This document shows positions 22,654 to 33,470 of a stretch of 64,000 bases of DNA, piece after piece. Position 1 is the first letter of the stretch, and the number at the start of each line of letters is the position of its first letter. A program made the translations under genes and the position numbers. The DNA comes from Gymnopus androsaceus JB14. Its lineage: Eukaryota > Basidiomycota > Agaricomycetes > Agaricales > Omphalotaceae. The stretch covers positions 2,713 through 66,712 of the forward strand of contig ML769565.1 in assembly GCA_009733575.1 (NCBI GenBank). Direction: 5' to 3'. Under the pieces are notes generated by a model. That model made no database searches and was not told where the DNA came from. It saw only the letters and a list, made by a program, of their open reading frames with translations.

Positions 22654-23005
22654 TTGTAGTACCAACCATGCCATCTTGTTACCTAGCACAATCCAAGGTC
22701 ACAGTATCAATAGCGTTGTCTGAATTAATAAACACTTTAGTGTCAAAAATGACATCAGCAATGTTGACACCTTATTAGTCTCTAGTGTCCGTATTTATGC
22801 CAAGTAGACTCAAATCACCTATGTCCAATAGTACTAGGAGTATCAGCAGTGTCCATTTAATTGGTTTATTTTTGACCCGAAGTGCCCAAGCTCTCCAAGC
22901 AATAATTGTATCAGCAATTAAGAACTATATGTGACTTTAAGTATCAGTTTTTCCATGATCAAAAACTTTGGGTGTCTGGTTCGGACCACTCCTATTATCT
23001 ATATT

Positions 23006-25308
23006 CCAACCATGGGAACGTATCATTGCGTGTAGTGATTCATTGAATGAACTTTAGGGATGTTAAAATGTTCGCGGATGCCCGATTCAACAAATGCTAC
23101 AGTGACGGCCAGATCAAATCCACACCCCGGATTTGGAAACTGCTTATGTCACTGGCACTCAAGCCATTGCTGGTGTCACCAATGGGTTTGCATCCTGCTC
23201 ATCATGGTACATAATGTATATAAGGATGGTATAACACTTTGTAGGCATTATTTTAACAGGATGGAGCCCTGTAGGCTTGTTTGTTGTTCAAGCATCGCTG
23301 GGGAGAAGGACTTAAGCGCCGGTGACATAATCCAGGGGTGTGGATTTGATCTGGCCGTCACTGTACTTCCTTGTGATCATGGAAAGCTTTCAAAGCTGCA
23401 TCCATCTTCTCCAAGCTGTCGTCCGTATGAAGATCGAACTGCGCATACTGGATAAAATCCAAAACTGCACGCACACAGATGACGACGTCGGACGTTGCTG
23501 TTCCAGCAAGTACTCCTAGAAACACTTTTTCCATGTTCTTGTACTCGTTCCCTGTCCATTGCGAGACTAACGATATCCCTTTTCTGAAGTGCCGCAAGGT
23601 ATTGTGTCGTGGCATGGACTGAAAACGAATGTCGACCTCCTTTGAACCCTTTCCCAGGATGGATTCAGTCGACCACTTGACAATGTGGTCTTTGAATACA
23701 CCCTTGTGTAGCTGGTGCAGAATATCGGGAGTGAAGCAATGGAATATATTGCAAAGAGGTAAGTCCTTCCAAAAGGGATTAATTTTGCGTAGTCCTAATT
23801 TTTCCGAAGCTTTAGAGTCTCCTCTCGCAGCCTTCTGGAACGCATCAATCGATTTATCGGGATCTCAAAGGACCGAGTGCAGAGGATCACCGAGCTCCTT
23901 TCTGCTGACGTCGCATTTTGGACACCTTCGCTCCTGACACCCGGCTATGAGGCACTGCTCTGGAAAGTCGGCCACGTATGCCGCTAGGATGGGAAAGACA
24001 ACACGGGTCTTGCCATCAGAGCAAAGCATCGGAACACCTCCTTTGGTTGGATCACCTGCATCAACCAATGGCTCCAGTAACATCCGCATGCAGTCATGGA
24101 ACAAACGATAGCCTTCAACTGAGCGCTTCTGGGCTGAGAAGCATTCAAGCTTGGAAACAGGTATGTAGCCTATTAAAACAGAAGCCTGCTCTGATGGTTT
24201 CCTTCGGATAGATCCAGCGATGTTCCCAAGAGTGAGATACACTGGCCAGGCTTGCTTATCACCACTGAAAGTCGATAACTGGGTTTTGTCGGAGGCTAAG
24301 ATTAATGGCGCGATTGTTCCTCCCTTTGGTACGAGTTTCTATTGGAATATCATTAGAACAGTAACCTGACTGACTGAGTTTACAGACCTGCATTGCCCAC
24401 CACCAATCGCCAGTCCACATTTCATCAATCGCACGGACTCGCATTGTTTCATCTGTGAACATCTTTTCTGGTGCGTATCGTATATCGTCTTTGAATCGCG
24501 GGTCCTCCAAAAGCTCCTTCACACATTCAACAGGGTTCCGCATCCATAACTCGATGGACTCAGTTTTTGGTATCATCTCCCCATCCTTCACTTGAAAAAC
24601 ATCCCCAACAATCTCCATTTCTTTGCATGTCCATCCACCGCGAATGGTAGGCAAGCCATCGATCTTTTTGAAGAAGGTCCGTTTATCTTTGAATGATGGA
24701 TGTAGGTCGTTCTGAATCTGATTTGAATTTGTTAGAACTCATTCGCCAGTATCATTTGAAGAGCATACAATAGGTAGTTTCGCAAAAGCATCAATGTCAC
24801 TATGACTGATGCCTGAAAGCATCAACCAACGTGCCAGCTGCCACTCCTCTCGGCTTTTAAAAGGTGCCCACATTTCCTCTCCCTTCTTCCGCTTTGTATC
24901 TCTGAACCACTCAAACCGATTCATCTCCTCTTTTCCCTCCAGGACAGCACCAGCTCCAACAAAATCCATTGATATGAAGTTATCTCTGGAGAGCCATGAG
25001 GATGTCTCCTCATCTTCGATATCTTCCACAATCGGTCGGAATTTTTTGGCAGGAGGTGGAGAATTGGGAGCGATATCAGCGGAAGATTCAGCTGGAGGTT
25101 CAGGAAAGTAATTTGCGTAAGTGTCCAAGCATATGGAAAGGCTAGGGGAAGGTGAGCATTGCATGTCGTGAATCTGTTTTGGCTTCTGAGCATTCCGTGC
25201 CTTCTGTAGTACTGCTCCACATTCTGAATGTGACCAATGATTCCGCAGGTAAGCAACTTTTTTGAACCCTTTTCCACAGATGTGGCACTGGCGTGGTTTT
25301 CCTGACAT
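23006..25308 (-). pseudogene. Plavaka-type transposase pseudogene (element A)
   Basis: This is a relic of a DNA transposase of the Plavaka group described in Agaricomycetes. Exon 1 (24769-25308) begins MSGKPRQCHICGKGF, a C-x2-C..H..C zinc-finger-like start. Exon 2, starting at 24717, has RYAPEKMFTD and TGDWWWAMQ. Exon 3 carries [27 protein letters not shown] and [11 protein letters not shown]. All of these align with the intact copy at 36493-39903 (for example YAPEKHFTD, GGWWWSRQ, LTIGNIPKEIRRKPS, PDILHQLYQGV). Damage: an in-frame TGA at 23865-23867, a 264-bp Tc1-like insertion at 23100-23363, and loss of roughly the last quarter of the protein where R1 unit 3 begins. It is divergent from the gene at 25482, about 175 bp away. 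Confidence 0.85.
23100..23363. mobile_element. Tc1/mariner-like MITE inside the transposase relic
   Basis: Inverted ends start CAGTGACGGCCAGATCAAAT and extend about 29 bp (through CCACACCCC), with a second matching block ATGTCAC further in. The flanks are TA/TA. CAGT ends with a TA duplication are typical of Tc1/mariner. The 264-bp interior has no ORF of note. Removing the insertion and one TA leaves the transposase frame continuous, so the element landed in a coding exon. Confidence 0.8.
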
Positions 25309-25481
25309 TACAGCAGTGTAGAGTTAGGCAAGCTTCGGAGTTCTAACTTGAAACTTTTTGGCCCTTGGAATCTGGGCATTGGAATCGTTGGTGGTAGTTA
25401 CACGATCACGCTGTAATTTTATTTTCTGGTTGCTGGATACACGTATACCAGTTCAATACCACTTTTCTTTTTACCTCCACC

Positions 25482-27957
25482 ATGTCCGACCACTCAACCC
25501 TCCAGCTGCACCCACGGAATACTCCTGCAACTATTTCCGGCCCAACCACTCTAAAAAAGCTCGCGATGATGATTTTTTTAATGGAAACACTGTTCTTGAG
25601 AAAAGAACGAGATCACGGCCAACCAAGTCTGCAAAGCAGACAGTAAACGGTCTGTATATATGTTTTCTCTTAAATTGTTATTTCTGCTGGGCCCCAATGT
25701 CTAACTTTCTTGAACAGATGACGAGTCTCGAACGAAAGCAATGGAGAAAATGCAACGAGAGTTGAAAAAGGCGCAAAAAGAAAATCAAAAGCAGCAGCAG
25801 GAGCTTGAGGCTGCGGGCGGTATGTGCATTCAAACTCTTACTATTTTTCTGATTCCTCCCCCCCTGTAGCACGGGAGAAAAGGCTCGAACAGCAATGCAA
25901 CGTCCTAGCAGATCAATATTATGAACAACATGGACGTCACCCTCCTGAAAGTGAGGACGAGGTTGATGACCAGGATAATGACAAGCTTTTTGACCTCAAC
26001 TTGACATCCCACCTGGATCCCGAGTATGGTGAAGACTCAGAAAATGACTCTGGTAGTCCAATTATGACATTGTTCCCCACATCAGTACGGTTTTATTCTT
26101 GTAAACTACCAATACTAACTGAACTTATCACTGTCAGGTCCGCACTATTAGTGTCCGAACTCAGTCACCCCCAGTTACTGTGCGCAAATCTACCGGTAGG
26201 GCACCTATTGCTAAACTGGACAATCCCCGCCGTCAAGATGCAATGCCGCAAACCAACTGGTGACACCACCAAGTACTCAGCAACCGCCCATTCAAACTGT
26301 ATCCACTTCGCAACAGACACCTGCTCCGAACTCAGTCATCTAAGGCCCCTCAGCAACCACAGGAGGTGATCCAGGAGGAGCAGCTCCAACTCCGTCAACT
26401 CGAGATTATACCGGGTGAGTCGGGTAAACTACTTCGAGACTACCGTGGAAAATCAAAAAAAATCATCCGGCGCGCCATTCGAACCTATGAAGCCAGCGTG
26501 CTAGCGGCTTACTTTTGCCCAGACAACGAGATACAGTCTAACTGGGCAGCTGGGATCTGGGCTGAAGAAATGGCTACACTTCCCGAGGGTGAAGGAGAGT
26601 ATGAGCTGACGGATGAGATTTGTCGAATGGTAAGTGTGAATTCGCGTTTTGGCTCTTACTGATACTCCCTTAGTTCTATCGCAGGGAAACTCGCATCAGA
26701 GGGATAACATGGGATCGTCTGATTCCGGTTATGGCCTCAATCTATCCATTCAACCAAGGCTCAGGTGCTCATATCGAAAAGTACAACAAGGAACTTTACT
26801 TGACCCTAACATCAAACTTTGCATTTTATTATTGAGTATGTCTGTTTTTGTACAAATTTACCAGCTCATGCTATTTGTAGGACCCAGAGGCTCGTACAGG
26901 ATACATGCAAACTGAAATCATTGTCCAAGGGGTTTGTCACCTTCTTTTCTATGCAAAGAATGCATATGGCATACAGTCTGCTCGACTCTTCAGCCCAATA
27001 CCACGGAACTTTATTGCTACGGTTTTTACTCTGGTGAATTGTTCCTATCACTGAATTAATACCTGTTGTCTAATTTTGTTCATTCCAGGTCGAGTATTAC
27101 TTGGATCAGTGGTCGACTGGGTCACGCAAGCCTAGAAACTTGGATGAAGATGTCTTGGCCACTATCTGGATCAAGCATTTGGAACGTGTCAGGGAATGGG
27201 AAGAAATAGACCCCAGTAAAACCCTGGGGCTCTTCGGCAATGGTGGTATAAGAAAGGGAGGTGAGTCAGATCTTTTGAAACATATGCAACCAAATTAATT
27301 TTCAATAGAGATTATGCCGGAATCGGTTCAGAATGGTCTGAAAAGACGGTTCGGATGTCCAAGGAAGACCAAAAGCGTGCAGTGGAAGAGCTTCGGGACT
27401 TGCGCATACCAGAAAGTGGTGATGAAAGCGAACATTGTGAGGAAAAGTCAGAAGTGGACGAACTGGACTCTAATGCATCCAATTGCGGAGACGACGCTTC
27501 GGAGTTGGACAGCTGCTCTAACAATGGAACGGAGGAACAGAGTACTGTGCACGCCAATGCAGGGTTTGATGCCACGAGTGGGCCCGAGCTTGAAACGGAC
27601 AACGAAGCACAGAATTCAGGTAATGTTGTTGTTGCGCCGGTCGATAATCCTTCGAGTAATGTCTGTTTTTTTAAAACTGAATATCTACTTATGATCTACA
27701 TTGGCAGGTTTTTCAACAGCGGGAGATACACCTGGTAATCTCCATTTAAATTTCCACTCTTCATGCGCTTACCATCTCAATTGGCAGGTTCATCCGAGTC
27801 AACAACAGCGGCTGTAATGGAGGAGAATGTTCAGATAGAGGGAATCATGAGTGTGTCGAAGCCCAAGACAAAGAAGCGAAAGCAGGTAGTTGCCGTGTCA
27901 GAGAGCGAGGGAGATGCAGAGATGCAGAAGCCCAAGTGGAAGCTGCGGAGAGGGTGA
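25482..27957 (+). CDS. DUF6532-like protein, partner gene of element A
   Basis: This multi-exon gene faces away from the transposase relic. The first ~190 residues are disordered and charged, with a coiled-coil-like stretch (MEKMQRELKKAQKENQKQQQ) and an acidic stretch. The folded core begins near 26390: LLRDYRGKSKKIIRRAIRTY, then RRETRIRGITWDRLIPVM, YGIQSARLFSPIPRNFIATV, then the EYYLDQWSTGSRKPRN segment. That order (serial helices, then a ..AL.EW.TG.. block) is what I recall of DUF6532 proteins, which are abundant in Agaricomycetes. An acidic and lysine-rich tail ends at the stop at 27955. A one-base shift at the A-run near 25553 separates the ATG at 25482 from the good frame, so the start is uncertain. 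Function unknown; position suggests a transposon accessory role. Confidence 0.6.
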
Positions 27958-28409
27958 GAGGCACGTAACGCGCAAGCGAAAGGCTGGGGAACTTATCAGA
28001 AACGTACTTTTAGTTACTCTTAATATCATATCATTTATTTTTTCATATTATGAATGGGATGAGCTACCAGTAGCGAGCAATGCAGCCATAATTGGCAAAA
28101 TTTCTGTGTATGAGGTTCTACAATAGATAGACATAGCTGTATTGAGCGATAAAGTATCAATTTATACACTATAGGTAGTCAGTACGAGGTGCTATAATGC
28201 TGCATTGGAGCTTATTAGAGCTGTACAGACCAGCTGCACCAGGTGTAAAGACTCTACAGAGTGATACATGGCTGCAGGGACATGCCTCTCACTTGAAAGT
28301 AGCACTATGTAGCGCTACTGGAGTATTTGTACATGGGGGGATGTCTATTTGGCTACTTCCGACATGGACACTCCGGACCACTCCGGACAGGGTCCAGTGT
28401 TTCCTGATG

Positions 28410-29281
28410 TTCATGGACCAGATTGGCTGATTCGACCCAGGTGCCTTATCGAACTCCTGGTTCGGACACTGTTGACAATGTCAGTAATCATATATTTTAG
28501 CCACTGGTTAACTCACAGGAACAGCCCTACAGCATACTTAACTAATCAAGCTCTCAGCCTCCCTTCTCCCGGGGGTTTGGCGCGTTTTACTCAATTCTTG
28601 CCTCAGTCTCAACTACGACAAGTGCGTCTACTTTTGTGTTGGCTAGTGAGCGAGTGCTGCTAGTGCCGTTTCAAGGTGAGATTGAGGCTGATTGGAGCAT
28701 TCTTTCCCATTTCCATTCCACCATCCGTAGCAGAAACCTCAGAAAAGTTGCGTAAATCAAGAAGCAATGCTTGGCTATAGGCCAATATGCCATTTCACCT
28801 CATGATGCGCTCTCAAGTCTAATAGTACTCTATCACACGCTTATTGCTTGTATTAACCATGTCTATATTTCCGTTACAATTCATCGAAAGTCCATCTTCT
28901 GACTTCAAATTGACCTTCTGTGCTCAAGCAGGACCGCCTCGGACCGAACTGCAACAGTAATTTCCAATCCAGTGGTCTCAAAGGCAACTGAAGGAGTGTC
29001 AGGCCATCCGCGGATACTCGCCGGTGGAAAACAATCAGTTAGGTCAGGCTGAGCGTAATTTCCGCTAACGAGCTTATTGGCTGTAATGGTATATTTCTTC
29101 TCATTGTTTTCGTCCTGTGAGCCTGTTTGTGTTACCATTATATCCTCCTAAGGATGTTGTTCTTCAAGGTGTATTTTCGGCTCGGAAACACCTCGCGTCA
29201 CTTCGAGCCAAGAAACTTTCAGGATGTTAGTGACAATTTAAAAGAGCGTGGAATGAGGTGCAGCCAGCATAGGAATTTGCC
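28410..29281 (+). repeat. Upstream part of the GH12 duplication (copy 3)
   Basis: This is the continuation of the GH12 upstream flank after the 8.4-kb insertion. It aligns with 6343-7253, including GATATATTTTAGCCACTGGTTAACTCACAGG-like and CAGGCCATCCGCGGATACTC words. It would have contained the promoter of GH12 copy 3. No separate gene. Confidence 0.7.
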
Positions 29282-30319
29282 ATGTTTGCCTCCAAACTCT
29301 CCGCCTTCCTCTTTCTGCTACCCATTGCTTTGGCTGCTCCAGCTGCTAATCTTGAAGTACGAGCCGGTACGACGTTCTGTGGTAAGCGTAAAAACCTGTT
29401 CATTTCTCTTCTGGTGTGCGAATCTTCGTGCAGGTCAATGGGACACTTCTACGTCCGGGAATTACGAGCTCTTCCTTGACCAATGGGGGCTTGCTGGTGC
29501 TACGTCGGGCTCGGACTGCGCCTCTATCTCCTCCACCAGTGGCAACAACATCGCCTGGACAACCACCTGGAACTGGGTTGGCGGTACGGGCGTCAAGAGC
29601 TTTCACCAACATAGGACTCAACGCGGGGATCAACCAGAAATTGAGCGCTATTAGCACCATTCCTGTAAGTACAGCCTCTCTTCGATTTTCTTTCGTTTCT
29701 TTCTCCTCAATCAATCATGCTAACCGTATATCACTGTTTTCGATTCCCAGAGTACTTGGAATTGGGAGCAAACATCGTCTGGCACTGTAGTCGCAGACGT
29801 TGCCTTCGACATGTTCACGTCAACTTCTGCCGGAGGCTCTGCTGCCAACGAAATCATGATATGGCTCGCCAACTTCAACGCCGGCCCCATCTCATCGTCG
29901 TTCAACTCTGCTGGACAACCTAACCCTATTGCCACTGGAATATCTCTTGCCGGGCACACTTGGTATGTATTCCATTGTACACCTTTGATTTTTGGCCATC
30001 CCAACATCAGGATCAGAATGTGCACCGCGTTGCGCTGGATTGAAAATTGACTATTTTCTACAGGAATCTTTACACTGGCTCGAACGGCGCTAACGCCGTT
30101 TGGTCTTTCCTCCCCTCGACTTCGGGTACAACGATCACCAGCTTCAGCGGAGACATCATGACGTTCTTCACCGTAAATTTACCGCTGATCATTTAAATTG
30201 TGCTTGACTAATTTGACCTTAACCTTTAATAGTACCTCATCCAACATGAAGGCCTTAGCTCGTCCCAATTCCTCACTACGCTTCAGGCTGGAACAGAGGC
30301 GACTTCTGGTTCCGTGTGA
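29282..30319 (+). pseudogene. GH12 endoglucanase pseudogene, copy 3 (best preserved, 3' end lost)
   Basis: This encodes MFASKLSAFLFLLPIALAAP (signal peptide) and TTFCG. After a ~55-bp intron it has GQWDTSTSGNYELFLDQWGL, WNWVGGTGVKSF, then [17 protein letters not shown] (nucleophile Glu), NLYTGSNGANAVWSF and YLIQHEGLSSSQFLTTL, ending AGTEATSGS (acid/base Glu in GTE). A one-base insertion in AAGAGCTTTCACC shifts the frame after KSF. The last exon found in copy 2 (TAYSVVIN) is missing: from about 30315 the sequence changes and a stop follows at 30317-30319. If the insertion is a base-call error, a nearly complete but C-terminally clipped enzyme would remain. Confidence 0.85.
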
Positions 30320-30403
30320 CGTGGGTTTATTAGTACATATTAAAAGTAGGCTACTGTCAACTACAAGTAAACTACAACATAACTCCATTGGAACTTTGTG
30401 CTA

Positions 30404-30671
30404 CATCAGCAAAACCTGGATAATTGCTATAGCTGTTATAGCAAGCCATAGCAGCCATAGAACTATGAGCTGCTATGAATTGCTATGGGAAGCTATGAGT
30501 TACTATGGACTTCCCAAATTATATTGCCTGTTGACAGATGTCATGCTCTATAGCAATCCATAGCAGCCCATAGCTCTGGATAGATGGGGACCTTGCTATG
30601 GGTGCTATGAGTGCTATGAGTGCTGGATAGCACTATCCGGTGCTATCCACTTCACTCAGGCTTTGCTGATG
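30404..30671. mobile_element. CATCAG MITE, 270-bp family (copy 3, inverted)
   Basis: It starts CATCAGCAAAACCTGGATAA and ends CTCAGGCTTTGCTGATG, flanked by TA/TA. It is the inverse orientation of 16509-16782 and 19493-19762 and sits just downstream of GH12 copy 3. 268 bp, non-coding, rich in GCTATG. Confidence 0.9.
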
Positions 30672-31467
30672 TAAACTGGTGAACGGAACCAATGAACTGA
30701 TGGTGCCAAGGCATCATGCATCATCCTGGATAAACTCTCAATCGAAATGGTACAGTATATAAGTATGAGGAGTCCTGGAATAGGATGGAACAGATCTCAT
30801 AAGATGAAAAATGCTGTCGAAAGATTCAGAAATGAAATCTGATGTAAGATGAGCAAATTTCATGATGAAAACAAAGATTCAAAACTTTTGACAACTTCAA
30901 AAATACAATTATACTTGGGTGCTGCAAATACAAGATGCGGTAAGTAATGGTCTTTGGAAGCTTTCCATACTCAAGACATAATCTAGACTATTGGCCAGGG
31001 AAGGTGAAGGAGGATAACTAAGAAAGCATTTGGTAGTACGACAGAATTGATGGACTCGATAGTTCACTGGCACCTGATCAAAATCGATCATCTGATACCT
31101 CTAAGTAGCGGCAAAAAACAAATAAAATAAAAAATCGAACAATCCCCTACCTTTGGCATTTCGTGGAGTGTAAAAAGATGAATCAAGAAACAGTGATCAT
31201 CTTCACCACATAGTGTCACTGAATGTAACTGCGCTCTGAGCTCAAGGCAGGGCAGGCATCTTGCACAACTTTCAGAAACATCATCAAAGCTTATGTTTCT
31301 CAACGACTAAGGAGTTGATGTTATGACAGTCATTATGATGTTGGCTGATTCAAGTTATAAACCTCCCGCACTAGTTTCACGCGTTCCATCCGTTTCCCCC
31401 TTCTCATACCAACAGCCAGCCCACACTCTTTCTCAAACTTGCGAAATACCAGTCCTCTCTTTCTGAA
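30672..31467. other. Intergenic; includes promoter side of the CFEM gene
   Basis: No protein is recognised. The last ~90 bp before the ATG at 31468 are pyrimidine-rich (CCGTTTCCCCCTTCTC, CACTCTTTCTC, CCAGTCCTCTCTTTC), a common feature of basidiomycete core promoters, with transcription expected to begin there. Confidence 0.4.
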
Positions 31468-32254
31468 ATGCGCGTCTCACTTCTGCTCTTGGCCGCTGTC
31501 ACATCCACCTGCGTCTCAGCCTCGATTGATTCTCTTTTCCGGAGGCAGCTTTCTAATTTGCCCAGTACGTCTTGCTTTCTCCGGCACCTACTAGAATCGT
31601 GCTAGTAGGGCTCGGTCTTCCTTTTCTCTTATCAAATCTATCTCAACTTCAGCTTGTGCTATCCCATGCCTTACCGCGACAACCACTACCACCTTTGGTA
31701 ACTGCTCTTCCACCGACGAGGCCTGTCTTTGCAACAACTCGCAGTTCATCTCCACGACGACATCGTGCGTCGAGGGCGCGTGCACGGGTAACGACTTGCA
31801 GACAGCTTTGCAAGCTGCGCAGGGGTTGTGTGCAAGTGCCGTGAGTATTATAGATACTCTGGTTGTTATTTAAATGCTGCTGTAAATGCTCGTAAATCCA
31901 GTCTCGGAATCGTGGCTTGATCTTTTTTCGGAATTTTTCTTCTTCCTTGATTTGCGATTCGATTTCCTTTTCTGTGGCTAATTTTTTCATTGCTAGGGCG
32001 TAACACTTGACATCAGTTCAATTGCAAGTTCCGCTTCAGCTACGGCGACCGCTTCTGCCACATCGAGTGCTGCTACCACTAGCCCGAGTTCAAGGTAAGA
32101 TTTGACCGTTCTCATGTTATTCATCCTTGCTAATCATACTGTCTTTGCTTGTGCTTGTAGTAGTGCCGCACTTTCGAATTTTGATATGAATGAAAATTTT
32201 ACTAGACTTCTATGTCTAGTAGGCGCAGGTGTACTTGCTTTGCTCGCTCTGTGA
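31468..32254 (+). CDS. CFEM-domain, GPI-anchored cell-surface protein
   Basis: Four exons (31468-31564, 31653-31840, 31997-32094, 32161-32254) with GT-AG introns give 158 residues in one continuous frame. An N-terminal signal peptide (MRVSLLLLAAVTSTCVSA) precedes a textbook CFEM domain with eight cysteines: TCAIPC, FGNC, EACLC, SCVEGAC and GLC. The aspartate in SSTDEACLC is the position that ligates haem iron in characterised CFEM proteins. A Ser/Ala/Thr-rich linker follows, then a hydrophobic C-terminus (LCLVGAGVLALLAL) typical of a GPI signal. Predicted location: cell wall or outer plasma membrane. CFEM proteins in fungi act in haem or iron capture, wall integrity or host contact; which applies here is unknown. 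Confidence 0.9.
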
Positions 32255-32399
32255 ACTGAGTCAAAGCTCTACCTACCTCTCTACTTCCGATTCCTCCGTG
32301 ATGCTTGTGCTTGTAGAGGCCGTTTGCTTCTTCTACTCGACTTTCTAGGACCCTTGTTTCACACTACTCAGTAAGGTTTTTCAATACCACTTCCTCGCT

Positions 32400-33081
32400 T
32401 TGTATAATCTCTCAAATCAAACCCTCATTGAGGTATTCATCAGCGAAAATACTGAGATACACGACCGTGTTGCTGAAAGTGATTTAGAATCATTGATTTT
32501 TGAAGTAATGGAAGGTCGTGGGTATCCTTCTTCAATACTCAATGCTATTTGCCATGCGCTCATTGTTTATGAATCACGATTGGATGCTGGCCAACCGGCC
32601 CCTGGCTCTTTCAACGACCGTAGACAACTGGACAGGAAGGAAGTACGTATTCAGCATGCTGCCGCCGAGGTAAGTTGGGTTTGTTGATGCTGGTACCGAT
32701 AAGTTTGTTGAGCAATCATTGCGTCTACATGCCATTTTCTCGTCCTATTCTGCAAAATAACTTCCAGGTCATGATGTACGTTCGGAACGCATGGCAAGAG
32801 AACGTGATCATATTCATGATGCAGCTTCATTCTGGAAGGCACTTATGGACGGTGCTACTTGTGATTTACGATGGGATGAAAACGCGGGGATGCTTACATG
32901 GCGCGATGGTCTGGATTTAGCAGTACCATCAACGAGGCTTTGCAAGGGTGTTTATGATAACTATTCCATGGTGAGCACCGCGGTACCGGTTCTTATATTT
33001 GCTTCGATTTCTCATATTGCCTGTTGCATTAGGTTCTGGGGGTCAGCCGAAATTTTTGTCGTGTTTATTTGGCCCGCAAAT
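32400..33081 (+). CDS. Hypothetical multi-exon gene
   Basis: Exon 1 (32400-32669) encodes a helical, acidic 90-residue stretch (EVFISENTEIHDRVAESDLE, YPSSILNAICHALIVYESRL) and ends at a good donor GTAAGT. A second coding segment from about 32768 encodes MARERDHIHDAASFWKALMD and WDENAGMLTWRDGLDLAVPS. After a GTGAGC..TTAG intron a short last exon ends at 33081. Exon 1 and the best frame of exon 2 are one base out of register with the obvious splice sites, so either another donor is used or there is an indel. I recognise no domain. It abuts the left end of the Plavaka element. Confidence 0.4.
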
Positions 33082-33470
33082 GAATGGGGGGCTATGCGAA
33101 ATGAATTAAGGCCTATATTCTTTTCGGCCTAGGCCTTTGGTTTCCATAGTTTTCAATTCATTTTGACCCAAACAAACAAGTTCAAAAAAACCATCGACAC
33201 CCAGAACCTAATGCAACAGGCAATATGATGTATATATTATTATTCGTCTCTTTTAATTACATATATATATTTGTAGACTATTTGCGATAGGCCGACCTTT
33301 ATTTATTTCTACTGATTGTGCAGTAATTCAAATTTCAGTTTATTTCTTCCTCTCAAACGTTTCGTGTTTGTATTCGCAATATTTCACGGGTACGCGCTTC
33401 AATCAACGTTGTATATAATCGTTGTTCCTGACATTGGGCCTGTCGGGGATTGCCACTATAGTGGCGCTAA

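Larger units (their letters stand above)
20927..23005. repeat. R1 repeat, unit 3 (empty-site reference)
   Basis: This matches units 1 and 2 from TTTTTGAGCTCCA through TCGGACCACTCCTATTATCTATATTC. It lacks all three MITEs that interrupt or bound the other units, leaving clean empty sites at ~20937, ~21299 and ~23001. It has its own private hairpin insertion at 22412-22653. At about 23006 it abuts the truncated transposase of element A. Confidence 0.8.
19986..28409. mobile_element. Candidate 8.4-kb composite Plavaka element (element A)
   Basis: The GH12 upstream flank runs to GCGTT at 19985, is interrupted, and resumes at 28410 with TTCATGGAC; the GH12 copy-2 region reads GCGTTCATGGAC without interruption. 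The inserted DNA begins CATCAGTGC and ends TTTCCTGATG with TT/TT flanks. Its right 10 bp match the terminus of the intact Plavaka at 33471-40088 (CATCAGGAAA). Its left end matches only CATCAG and continues directly into R1-type retroelement sequence. Contents: retroelement fragment, R1 unit 3, a decayed Plavaka transposase (minus) and a divergent DUF6532-like gene (plus). An alternative is a different event with a 5-bp duplication TTCAT. The insertion boundaries are well supported; the single-transposition interpretation is less so. Confidence 0.45.

Noticed and set aside
13840..22660. Regularly recurring CATCAGCAAAACC as a CRISPR-like array
   Set aside because: Repeats are paired as inverted ends of discrete elements with dinucleotide duplications, spacing is irregular, and the genome is eukaryotic.
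23060..23455. Plus-strand 131-codon ORF across the Tc1-like MITE
   Set aside because: It spans the insertion and the antisense of the transposase relic, with no domain; chance frame.
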